A stretch of 64,000 nt of DNA from Oscillospiraceae bacterium (lineage in GTDB: Bacteria > Bacillota > Clostridia > Oscillospirales > SIG627): NCBI GenBank assembly GCA_034925865.1, contig JAYFRN010000005.1:69964-133963 (forward strand). The letters are read 5' to 3'. Position numbers and translations under genes: made by a program. Positions 26,966 through 34,280 of this stretch are shown piece by piece (the first letter of the stretch is position 1; each line of letters starts with the position of its first letter). The notes beneath the pieces were generated by a model. It did not search any database. It was given only the letters and a program-made list of their open reading frames with translations, and had not been told where the DNA came from.

Positions 26966-27074
26966 TGCTATATGCCTCCTTTAAGTAGGTGGACTTTACA
27001 TGATTATAGTAGCAGGAAAGCTGTGAGCACGGTGTGAGAGGTCGGAATTTTTTGTGAGAATGCTGTGAGAATGT

Positions 27075-27113
27075 AAAAAGGACCGCTTCGAACGATTGAA
27101 GCGGTCCTTTTTT
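27075..27113 (-). terminator. Bidirectional intrinsic terminator
   Basis: AAAAAGGACCGCTTC / GAAGCGGTCCTTTTTT is a 15-bp stem with an 8-nt loop. It separates the response-regulator gene from the trk operon and carries T/A tracts on both sides. Confidence 0.9.
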
Positions 27114-27129
27114 ATGATTCAGTTTTGTT

Positions 27130-27828
27130 TTATATATCTGAGAGCCGGTATCCAACACCGATTTCAGTTAAAATGTATCGTGGCTTTGCGGGGTTCTTTT
27201 CGATCTTGCGCCTCAGACCTGCCATCAGTGTACGAAGCGCCTGTGTATCTGATCCATATCCTACACCATAAACCTCGTTAATAATGTATTTTGTTGTCAG
27301 CACTTTACCGAGGTTACGGAAAAATAAAGAAAGAAGAATATATTCCATCGGCGTTGTGTGCAGCTCGGCATTGCTCAAATAAACAAGATGCTTTTCCAAA
27401 TCTATTTTCAGCTCACCTACGGAAATGCTTGTTTGTTGCTTAAGGCCAACCGCTTTATGCAGGTGACGGAGTGCAACCCTGATACGAGCCATCAGTTCGG
27501 TAGCAGAAAAAGGTTTCGTCAAATAGTCGTCGGCTCCGCTGTCCAACGCCAACGCCTTTTCCTTGTCCTGATCACGGGCGGAAACAACAATGATCGGCAT
27601 TTCCGACCATTCGCGAACTTTTTTAATAACCTCCATCCCGTCGAAATCCGGCAAACCTAGATCCAGCAGCATCAGATCAATCTGTCCGGAGACAAGCGTT
27701 GAAAGCGCTCCCTGCGCTGTTCCAGTCGTCGTATATGGAAAACCCTCCTGCTTCAGAGAATATGTTATAAAATTTCTAATCTGTGAATCGTCCTCGACAA
27801 TCAAGATTTTTTCAGTTCTACTATCCAT
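27130..27828 (-). CDS. KdpE-like OmpR-family response regulator
   Basis: A 232-aa protein. The receiver domain has IEDDSQIRNF (acidic pocket), LMLLDLGLPDFDG (phospho-acceptor Asp about 55) and KPFSATELMARI. The C-terminal winged helix has LTTKYIINEVYGVGYG and LRTLMAGLRRKIEKNP. It is closest in pattern to KdpE, and is paired with the KdpD-like kinase 3 nt upstream. No kdpFABC is present; the adjacent Trk system is the plausible target (inference). Confidence 0.88.
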   Translation of the reverse strand: MDSRTEKILIVEDDSQIRNFITYSLKQEGFPYTTTGTAQGALSTLVSGQIDLMLLDLGLPDFDGMEVIKKVREWSEMPIIVVSARDQDKEKALALDSGADDYLTKPFSATELMARIRVALRHLHKAVGLKQQTSISVGELKIDLEKHLVYLSNAELHTTPMEYILLSLFFRNLGKVLTTKYIINEVYGVGYGSDTQALRTLMAGLRRKIEKNPAKPRYILTEIGVGYRLSDI

Positions 27829-27831
27829 GTT

Positions 27832-29343
27832 TTATACCTCAATCGGCAGCGAAAAGACAAATTCAGTCCCCTGCCCATCAGTGCGATTGCGGCCTACTAT
27901 TGTACCGCCGTGAGCACTGATGATCGCTTCGCAGATTGTGAGACCTAAACCCACACCCCGTTGCGCGTCGCCTCCTCCGGAGCGGGTAGTGTAAAACATC
28001 TTGAAAATATTTGGTAATTCAGATGCAGGGATTCCACATCCTCGATCAGCAACAGTAAATACAGCCGAATGGTCATCTTTAGCTGCTGAAATACTTATCT
28101 CACGCTCCGGAGCAGAGTGCTTAATAGCGTTATCCAGCAAATTGATAAATACTTGCTCGATCAGTTTTGCGTCCATAGGCACGATCATTATTTCTTCGGG
28201 GATATTGACCGCAATATCATATTCAGGGTAAAGCTTGGCAATATGTCCTACCGCACCGCCGATTACTTCTTCTACCGCTTCTGGTTGCTTGGCAAGAATC
28301 AGCTTTCCGTCCTGTAAGCGGGTAAGACTTAAAATGTTCTCGACCAGCGAATGAAGCCAATCAGCATCTTTTTGAATTCCCTGCGCAAGTGAATACCTCG
28401 GGTCGTCTACACAAGTCATATCCATCATTATTTCCGCCGTACCCATAATTCCGGCGAGAGGTGTGCGAAGATCGTGGGAAATCGCACGTAAAAGATTGCT
28501 GCGGTATCGCTCCTGTATGGTTTCCTCTCTGGATTTCAACTGCTCCTGTGCACTGCGAAAACGGTCCATTGCAAGCGCTGTACTTTCTATCATAGATCGT
28601 AAGAGGCGTTTCTGCGGCTCGTTCATGGAAACGGCGGTTTCCTTTGGAATTCGCAACACGCCCAGGATCGCATTTCTTCCGTAAATTGGCCAGTCGTAAA
28701 ACTCATCATTAATATCATAAGCTGTCCGCAGACCCTCTATTCGGTACCTAAGTTCGGCAGTGTTGTCCAACTTACGCCGGACTTGTTTTCCTTCGCTTTG
28801 TTGCTGAACAAAGTTCTGCTCAGGTTGACCGCCTTCATCAAAGCACAGACAGGCGGCCCGGCAACTCATAATACTGCTGATTGCGTCTGTAGTAATATTG
28901 GCTATATCGGATATATCGGCGGCATCCGTCAGCCGGTTTGTAAGATGAAACAGGGAACTTGTTTCTGTTTCTTTCTCCTGCGCCTCCAAAGCATTCTGCT
29001 TGACTTTTGAGGTTAGGGTACTAGTGACGAAGGCAGTAATCGTCATAACAGCAAAAGTAATGAGATAAGTCGGATCATTGACAGAAAGCGTGTAGTACGG
29101 TTTTGTGAAAAAATAGTTAAACGCCAAAGTCGCAACTACTGATGCAACGATTCCATAAGAGTATCCACGCGTCAACCTGGCAATCATGAGGATAGAGAAG
29201 AGATAAACAATAACAATATTCGTTTCCGGAAAACCAAAAGAACGGAAGGCCCAGCCAATACCAGTTGCGGAGGCAATAATCACAACAGTGATCAAAACGG
29301 GGTTGAAAGCGTGTTTTTGCCTCTTACTTTTTAGTACTGTCAC
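27832..29343 (-). CDS. KdpD-like sensor histidine kinase lacking the N-terminal KdpD domain
   Basis: A 503-aa kinase. It has a DUF4118-like membrane block of four helices (about residues 15-110, including SYGIVASVVATLAFNYFFTK), a GAF-like region, then H-box LLRAISHDLRTPLAGIMG, N-box FINLLDNAIKH, GCGIPASELPNIFKMFY and GLGLTICEAI. The start is taken at GTG 29343, 7 nt after GGGGAGG, inside the preceding gene; the longer frame to 29388 has no good site. KdpD proteins normally carry about 370 more N-terminal residues (KdpD and USP domains), which are absent here. Confidence 0.85.
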   Translation of the reverse strand: MTVLKSKRQKHAFNPVLITVVIIASATGIGWAFRSFGFPETNIVIVYLFSILMIARLTRGYSYGIVASVVATLAFNYFFTKPYYTLSVNDPTYLITFAVMTITAFVTSTLTSKVKQNALEAQEKETETSSLFHLTNRLTDAADISDIANITTDAISSIMSCRAACLCFDEGGQPEQNFVQQQSEGKQVRRKLDNTAELRYRIEGLRTAYDINDEFYDWPIYGRNAILGVLRIPKETAVSMNEPQKRLLRSMIESTALAMDRFRSAQEQLKSREETIQERYRSNLLRAISHDLRTPLAGIMGTAEIMMDMTCVDDPRYSLAQGIQKDADWLHSLVENILSLTRLQDGKLILAKQPEAVEEVIGGAVGHIAKLYPEYDIAVNIPEEIMIVPMDAKLIEQVFINLLDNAIKHSAPEREISISAAKDDHSAVFTVADRGCGIPASELPNIFKMFYTTRSGGGDAQRGVGLGLTICEAIISAHGGTIVGRNRTDGQGTEFVFSLPIEV

Positions 29344-29518
29344 TTTTCCTGCCTCCCCGAGTCCGGCAATCAGCCGGTTTATCCGCATCTATAGGAACGA
29401 GCCAAAGATTCCCTTTTTTTACCGCACCAAAAACGCGCCCCGCTACGCAGTAATAATTAACCATCCGGCTTGAAATGCCCCATTTTATCCCAGCTTCTTT
29501 AACAGTTAAGTAATCCAT
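29324..29518 (-). CDS. Small helix-turn-helix DNA-binding protein (excisionase/MerR-like)
   Basis: A 64-aa protein: MDYLTVKEAGIKWGISSRMV is followed by NYYCVAGRVFGAVKKGNLWL and a basic tail. This is the single HTH of phage-type excisionase-like regulators. Its start at 29518 follows GAGGTGG. Its 3' end overlaps the kinase start by about 20 nt, so it leads the KdpDE-like operon and may regulate it through the inverted repeat at 29528-29546. Confidence 0.75.
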   Translation of the reverse strand: MDYLTVKEAGIKWGISSRMVNYYCVAGRVFGAVKKGNLWLVPIDADKPADCRTRGGRKSDSTKK

Positions 29519-29527
29519 TATGAACCA

Positions 29528-29577
29528 CCTCAAGATATGATTGAGGTTATTATACTTCATTATCTCGAAATATGCAA
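29528..29577 (-). promoter_or_regulatory. Promoter and inverted repeat for the HTH-kdpDE-like operon
   Basis: On the minus strand, TTGCAT (29577-29572), a 17-nt spacer and TATAAT (29554-29549) form a good sigma-A promoter. Just downstream, CCTCAA-N7-TTGAGG (29528-29546) is a candidate operator between the -10 element and the ribosome site. The remainder of the divergent gap to 29836 shows nothing clear. Confidence 0.75.
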
Positions 29578-29836
29578 GATAGTACATTATGGTGCTAAGC
29601 TGTGGAAGCATACTATACAACGTCAACCTTCAACCATCCACGAAACGTATATAAGCAGTTTAACGGAATGGTGAAGCGGAAACGGGAGTGGTATATAGAT
29701 TAAATAATGTCAAGTGGTATCTGATATTACTTGATTTATTTGGAAAATTATGATATGCTTTATATTATTATGATTGACAAACAGAAACTTGTGAGATAGT
29801 TTAACTGCAGATTATTTATGTAACAGGAGGTTAAAT

Positions 29837-30166
29837 ATGAAAAAATGGATTACCGAGGATTGGGGATTTGAATTAACAGTTACTCAAGGAAAAGCCGGGC
29901 ACTGCAGACTTGGGTTAGAAGAAGGAGATAAATTTGTCTTTTCGTACGAATGCCCTGCCGGAATGTGCCCGAAAACAATGGCACAGTTATACACATGGTG
30001 CGAGGTTATCAGATGCGGCGGTGACTTTACACACAGAGGCTTAAAGGAAAAGTATGAAATGGATATTCCGTGCGCCGACAGATGTATTAATTTCCATTTA
30101 AAAGCAACTCCCATAAACAGAGACGAAAACGGAAAACCATTGCCAAACAAGCCAAGGCCGGAATAA
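29837..30166 (+). CDS. TIGR04076 family protein
   Basis: A 109-aa cytoplasmic protein with WITEDWGFELTVTQGKAGHC, the Cys-rich centre YECPAGMCPKTMAQLYTWCE and the final PCADRCINFHLKA. The Cys pattern and length match the TIGR04076 family of Firmicutes, whose function is unknown. AGGAGG is placed 7 nt before ATG 29837. Confidence 0.75.
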   Translation: MKKWITEDWGFELTVTQGKAGHCRLGLEEGDKFVFSYECPAGMCPKTMAQLYTWCEVIRCGGDFTHRGLKEKYEMDIPCADRCINFHLKATPINRDENGKPLPNKPRPE

Positions 30167-30208
30167 TCAAAACAAACGACTTTCATCATAAGTTCATATG
30201 AGGTGTCT

Positions 30209-30606
30209 ATGAGTGATACTATTATAAACATAAATCTTTTACGAAATATAATTCTTGATAGTCAGCACCTGCTCGAAAAAAGTTCTAAAAGCATAGAGGA
30301 TATAGTATCGGACATATGCGGATTGCAATATGACCCTAATCCCACAATATATCTAAACCAATATATGGTGCTTTGAAACAGGAAAAAGATTTTAAAGCAG
30401 AACAGTTGGATATCGCTGCATATAAGGAATTCAAGATCACCGAAACATGGACATTTAAGAGGAATATATTTTTTGTGCCAAGCAATGAATATTCATTATA
30501 TCGGCATGCAACAAAAGGTATTTCGAGATGGGGAAGCTCTGACGAAAGCTGGCTTAAAGACGGAGACAGTCCTGAAATTCAAGAGGCTGAGCGTGGGGAG
30601 ACGTAG
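30209..30606 (+). pseudogene. Winged-helix (YcaQ/AlkX-like) DNA-binding protein, broken
   Basis: Part 1 (ATG 30209) reads LLRNIILDSQHLLEKSSKSI, EDIVSDICGLQYDPNP, and stops after QYMVL, where relatives have Trp (TGA in place of TGG). A frameshift follows, and 30373-30606 continues with TWTFKRNIFFVPSNEYSLYR and RWGSSDESWLKDGDSPE. Relatives are about 350 aa, so most of the 3' part is also gone. A short open stretch (30602-30703, ending IVIEAIQEFDW) is not assignable. Confidence 0.65.
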
Positions 30607-30771
30607 ATGAGGTGTATGAAGTTATGGAAAAGTTATATGAAAAAAATGATTTGTTAAAAATTAAGCAAATAGTTATTGAGGCTATCCAAGAATTTGACTG
30701 GTAATTACCATATCATTTTTGCGAAAACTTTATAACTGTGTATAGAAAGAACGTAATTTTGGAGTAATTAA

Positions 30772-31140
30772 ATGAAAATAGGATTATATTGGCCTGGCTG
30801 TAAATATACAAACGGAAATTGGTGTAATGAAAAGATCGATTCGTTTTGGGTTGAATGTACTCCAGAAGAAGCCATAAAAAAAGTTTTTCCTTTTTTGTCT
30901 GATACTCAGAAAAAAGAAAGCAAGAAAAACTTTGAATCAGAAGTATATGTAAACATAGATAATAATAATTTCTAGAGTAATTATTATTTCCTTGTTTCTA
31001 AGGATTTGCGTTCAATAATATCTTTTAAATGGTATTATCCATATTCCGGTCAATGGAACGGATATTGCCCATTTGTAAAAATAGAGGAAATTGAGATCAA
31101 TGATTTAAGTGAAATTGCAGGCATAGTTATTAATGAATAA
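30772..31140 (+). pseudogene. Small soluble protein gene with an in-frame TAG
   Basis: ATG 30772 opens a frame MKIGLYWPGCKYTNGNWCNE that hits TAG at 30973-30975. It continues in frame without gaps (SNYYFLVSKDLRSIISFKWY, ending EIAGIVINE) to TAA 31140, overlapping the next gene start by 8 nt. Restoring the stop gives about 122 aa of normal-looking soluble protein. Function not recognised; an immunity-type protein is possible from size and context (inference). Confidence 0.6.
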
Positions 31141-31501
31141 ATTTCTATTTGATTTATTTGCATTTTGTATGAGAAATACAAAAAAACAAGATGATATTAA
31201 CGGGATTGATGAGGGGATCGATTTGAAATCCAATATTGGAAATATAGTGAACGAATCTCCATATAAACTTTCCTACTATTTTTACGATGCCAATTGTTTC
31301 GGAAATGTTGTTTTAATTCTTGAAAAAGAAAATTGCTGGTACAGATTTATTTTTGATCGAGGAGACATTTATTTCTCTCAGAATCCTACTCGTACTGAGA
31401 CTTGGGTTAATCAAAAGTTGATTGGAAAATATACAGAACACACTAACTTAAAATATGAACTGTATTTATCTGAAATTAAAAAGTTTGTAGATAAAAAATA
31501 A
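31133..31501 (+). CDS. Hypothetical protein, possible immunity-type
   Basis: A 122-aa acidic soluble protein with LSYYFYDANCFGNVVLILEK, WYRFIFDRGDIYFSQ and TWVNQKLIGKYTEH. I do not recognise the family. It starts inside the end of the preceding broken gene (AATGAATAA) and is closed by a terminator, so the two formed one unit. Confidence 0.55.
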   Translation: MNKFLFDLFAFCMRNTKKQDDINGIDEGIDLKSNIGNIVNESPYKLSYYFYDANCFGNVVLILEKENCWYRFIFDRGDIYFSQNPTRTETWVNQKLIGKYTEHTNLKYELYLSEIKKFVDKK

Positions 31502-31527
31502 TAATTCTCATAAGATAGCTGGTTTGA

Positions 31528-31555
31528 AAGGCACTCTTTCGGGAGTGCCTTTTTC
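31528..31555 (+). terminator. Intrinsic terminator
   Basis: GGCACTC-TTTCGG-GAGTGCC followed by TTTTT. Confidence 0.85.
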
Positions 31556-31585
31556 ATGCCCAGTTTAACGAGGAGGTGGTGAGAT

Positions 31586-31632
31586 ATGGCGGATAATTTC
31601 GGCTTGTAAATCGGTGTCGAGGGTGAAAAGAG
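31586..31632 (+). pseudogene. Phage tail tape-measure gene start, remnant
   Basis: After GAGGAGGTGGTGAG the frame reads MADNFGL, stop, IGVEGEK. Phage tape-measure proteins commonly begin MADNFGLKIGVEGEKEF; here Lys8 (AAA) is TAA and the rest is missing. It marks a vanished prophage. Confidence 0.55.
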
Positions 31633-32030
31633 TACTATAAAAAGCAGTAAATACCGAGTATTTAACAATTTTGAAAAGTGGCCGTGCCGTTATCACTTGG
31701 ATATTTTAACTCATACAAATTCATGGAAAACAAAAGAAAACATAAAAATATTAGCTGATTCCATACAAAAATTAATGAGAACAGACAAGCCGAAAGTAAT
31801 TGGGCTTGGTGCGGCTTCATGGGTTGGTCATGTATTGGGTACTGTTGGTTGTTTTGCGGAGGGTTTTACTATTGTATATGATAAATAGGGCATACATTAT
31901 ACAAAGCTTGAAACAGTAGAGTGGCTGTGCAGATGCGGTTTATATCCATACATAGATGAACTTCAAAAGGAAGTAAATCTAATAAAGAATTCCATAAATG
32001 AAGATGGTATCAAGTTTCATTTGAGGATAG
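31633..32030 (+). pseudogene. Remnants of an unassigned gene or genes
   Basis: Open stretches WPCRYHLDILTHTNSWKTKE, NIKILADSIQKLM and VIGLGAASWVGHVLGTVGCF (to 31888), then ETVEWLCRCGLYPYIDELQK and EVNLIKNSINEDGI (to about 32020), lack a proper start and are out of order or frame with each other. Coding-like but decayed; I cannot name the parent gene. Confidence 0.4.
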
Positions 32031-32325
32031 TACATAAGTGTTTCTCCGGTAATATCAAACAACACGCCGTCAACCGCTTTGAAATACTCATTTCCGGTCT
32101 CAACCTCAAAAGCGCTTATCTTTTGTATATAGCTTTCGCAGTCTTCATCTCCATAATAATCAATAATTGATTTGACTGTTTTGGGAATAGTAAGAACCGG
32201 ATTGGTGCCGTTATATGCAACAAGCGTACCGTCATCCGTTATTATGTAATCCGAAGATGGATTTTCGCTCTGTTCAGTCGTTATTATTTGTTCGGACGTT
32301 TTTATTTGTTCAGTTGTTTCATGGG
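32031..32325 (-). pseudogene. Fragment of a BspA-like leucine-rich lipoprotein
   Basis: The minus strand reads SSDYIITDDGTLVAYNGTNP, VLTIPKTVKSIIDYYGDED and FEVETGNEYFKAVDGVLFD. This is the IP..V..I / F.AVDGVLF pattern of BspA-type LRR surface proteins, after a Thr/Glu-rich linker. It has no start codon and no signal peptide, and ends abruptly against the plus-strand remnant. Confidence 0.6.
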
Positions 32326-32326
32326 A

Positions 32327-33106
32327 TTATTCTTTCGGGGACAAAGAAACAGATGCAAAACTTAAATCCGCCATAAATTCAGGTGTTAAAAGTTCAGGTT
32401 TGCTTTGTATGCTCACTAACATATCATCATAAATAAATTCAACATACAAACGAGGATCGTCATTAAATTCAGTAACCAAGGCGCTTACTTTCCTATCATT
32501 TAATTCATATTCTTTAATGTATATTTTTTTAAAAATAGGATAATCAGAATAGTTGTTTACATTAGGTGCACCGGGCCATATCCGATTAATAGACCATGAA
32601 ATGTCATGAGATGATATTTCATTAAGTATCACGCTGTCATCAATATACATAGTCTTAATAATGAAATCAGTATTTTTTTCTGTACATTGATACCAAATCC
32701 AAGGTTTATTATATTTTTCATATGGGAACACTGAAATGATGGGTAAACCTTCTTTGTTTCGAAGAGTTATTGGAGCTCCTTTGTAAAAAGGAACATTTAG
32801 TTTATTGTCTGTTGTTCTACTATATATAAAAGCACGGAAAACTCCTTTATTATTGTTATTCTCATCTTCCTCTATTTCTTTAATTTTTTCTTCCGAACAT
32901 ATGGCAAAAAATGATCTTTTTAATTCTTCGATCGTTTTAAATTCTTCAGGATAATAAATCGGGGGTTCTTCAATTGAATTATTAGATTCATACAAGTTAT
33001 CAGAATTGCTGCTTGTAATAGATTTAGAATTATTTTCGATGTTTATCGCTTTGCATGATGTTAAGAGTAATATAACTCCCATTAAAAGAACTATTACTTT
33101 TTTAAT
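32327..33106 (-). CDS. Hypothetical lipoprotein with probable ATT start
   Basis: A secreted lipoprotein of about 259 aa with lipobox LLTSC followed by a Ser/Asn-rich linker and an unrecognised globular domain (YYPEEFKTIEELKRSFFAIC, SWSINRIWPGAPN). The first ATG (33082) falls inside the signal peptide. AGGAG (33120-33116) lies 9 nt before an in-frame ATT (33106), giving a proper IKKVIVLLMGVILLLTSC signal peptide. Either ATT initiates or the ATG was mutated. The gene follows the ABC exporter genes on the same strand. Confidence 0.6.
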   Translation of the reverse strand: MKKVIVLLMGVILLLTSCKAINIENNSKSITSSNSDNLYESNNSIEEPPIYYPEEFKTIEELKRSFFAICSEEKIKEIEEDENNNNKGVFRAFIYSRTTDNKLNVPFYKGAPITLRNKEGLPIISVFPYEKYNKPWIWYQCTEKNTDFIIKTMYIDDSVILNEISSHDISWSINRIWPGAPNVNNYSDYPIFKKIYIKEYELNDRKVSALVTEFNDDPRLYVEFIYDDMLVSIQSKPELLTPEFMADLSFASVSLSPKE

Positions 33107-33180
33107 TTTATTATACTCCTTAAGATTAATGATGATTTTGAACGCCTTTGTATAATAAACGTAGTGCAGTTTTAATAATA

Positions 33181-34098
33181 TTAGTCAGCTTCCGCGGCAA
33201 CATTCTGACGGAGATAATCAACGCTAGTTTGCTCACCGAAAACATACAGATAATAATCTTCCAATGTCGGTGTTACGCAAAAAGCGGATTCGGACGGTTT
33301 ATTTTCTGAAAGCACACGCAAAGAAACAGACATCTGATCATCCTCGGTCTTGACAATGTTTGTCACACGAAATTTTTGCTGAAGCTCAGGGACGTCCGCT
33401 TCTGAGCAGGGAACATTCCAAACAATGCCCTCGATTTTACGCACAAGTTCATGCGGTGAGGCATTGTTAATAATAACGCCTTTTTTTAGCATTATTATGC
33501 TGCGGGCAATATATTCAATATCCGAAACAACATGAGTCGCTATAATTACGATCTTATCAAACGCGATGCGTGAAATGTAATTTCGGATCGCAATTCTTTG
33601 CTTCGGGTCAAGCCCTGCGGTCGGTTCGTCGAGAATAAGTATTGCGGGATTTCCGAGCAATGCCTGCGCAAGCGCAAGCCGCTGCTTCATGCCGCCGGAA
33701 AGCGCGCCAATTTTTCTGCGCGGCACATCGTCAAGCTCTACGGCGGAGAGCAACTCTGGTATTTGCTTCTTAGCTTCTTCATTTTTAATGCCCTTAAGTG
33801 CCGCAATGTACCACATAAAGCGTTCTATCGAAAAATTAGGATACATTCCGGGATATTGAGGCATAAAGCCCAGCTTTTCGCGAAAGCGGACACCCATTTT
33901 CAGCGTATTTTCTCCGTCAAATGAAATTTCACCGGTATCAGCCTTTAAATTATCGGTAATTATGTTCATAAGCGTTGATTTTCCGCTTCCGTTCGGTCCG
34001 AGCAGAGCGTAAATACCAGGCTCGAATTGTGCGGTGAAACCTGAAAGAGCCTTGTTCGTACCATAAGCTTTTGATATGTTGTTGATTGAAAGATTCAT
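33181..34098 (-). CDS. ABC-2 exporter ATP-binding protein
   Basis: A 305-aa ATPase with Walker A LLGPNGSGKSTLMNI, signature LSGGMKQRLALAQALLGNPA, Walker B ILILDEPTAGLDPKQR and H-loop IATHVV. A C-terminal ~85-residue extension follows, as in BcrA/CcmA-type subunits. It energises the large permease encoded 182 nt upstream. The substrate may be an antimicrobial peptide or lipid (inference from family). Confidence 0.9.
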   Translation of the reverse strand: MNLSINNISKAYGTNKALSGFTAQFEPGIYALLGPNGSGKSTLMNIITDNLKADTGEISFDGENTLKMGVRFREKLGFMPQYPGMYPNFSIERFMWYIAALKGIKNEEAKKQIPELLSAVELDDVPRRKIGALSGGMKQRLALAQALLGNPAILILDEPTAGLDPKQRIAIRNYISRIAFDKIVIIATHVVSDIEYIARSIIMLKKGVIINNASPHELVRKIEGIVWNVPCSEADVPELQQKFRVTNIVKTEDDQMSVSLRVLSENKPSESAFCVTPTLEDYYLYVFGEQTSVDYLRQNVAAEAD

Positions 34099-34280
34099 AT
34101 GTTCTCCTTTGCTTAGTGAAAAATATATAGGTTTATTAACCGAGTTTTCTGCTTTTTAGAATTTTTCCATTCCATAATCTGCTGCTGAATATCAAAGCAT
34201 GCAGTACTTGCAGATAGTTTCGGTAATAAATGAGCCTTTTGTAAGGCGAATCAATACATTGTTTTGTGTTTTAATCACTA

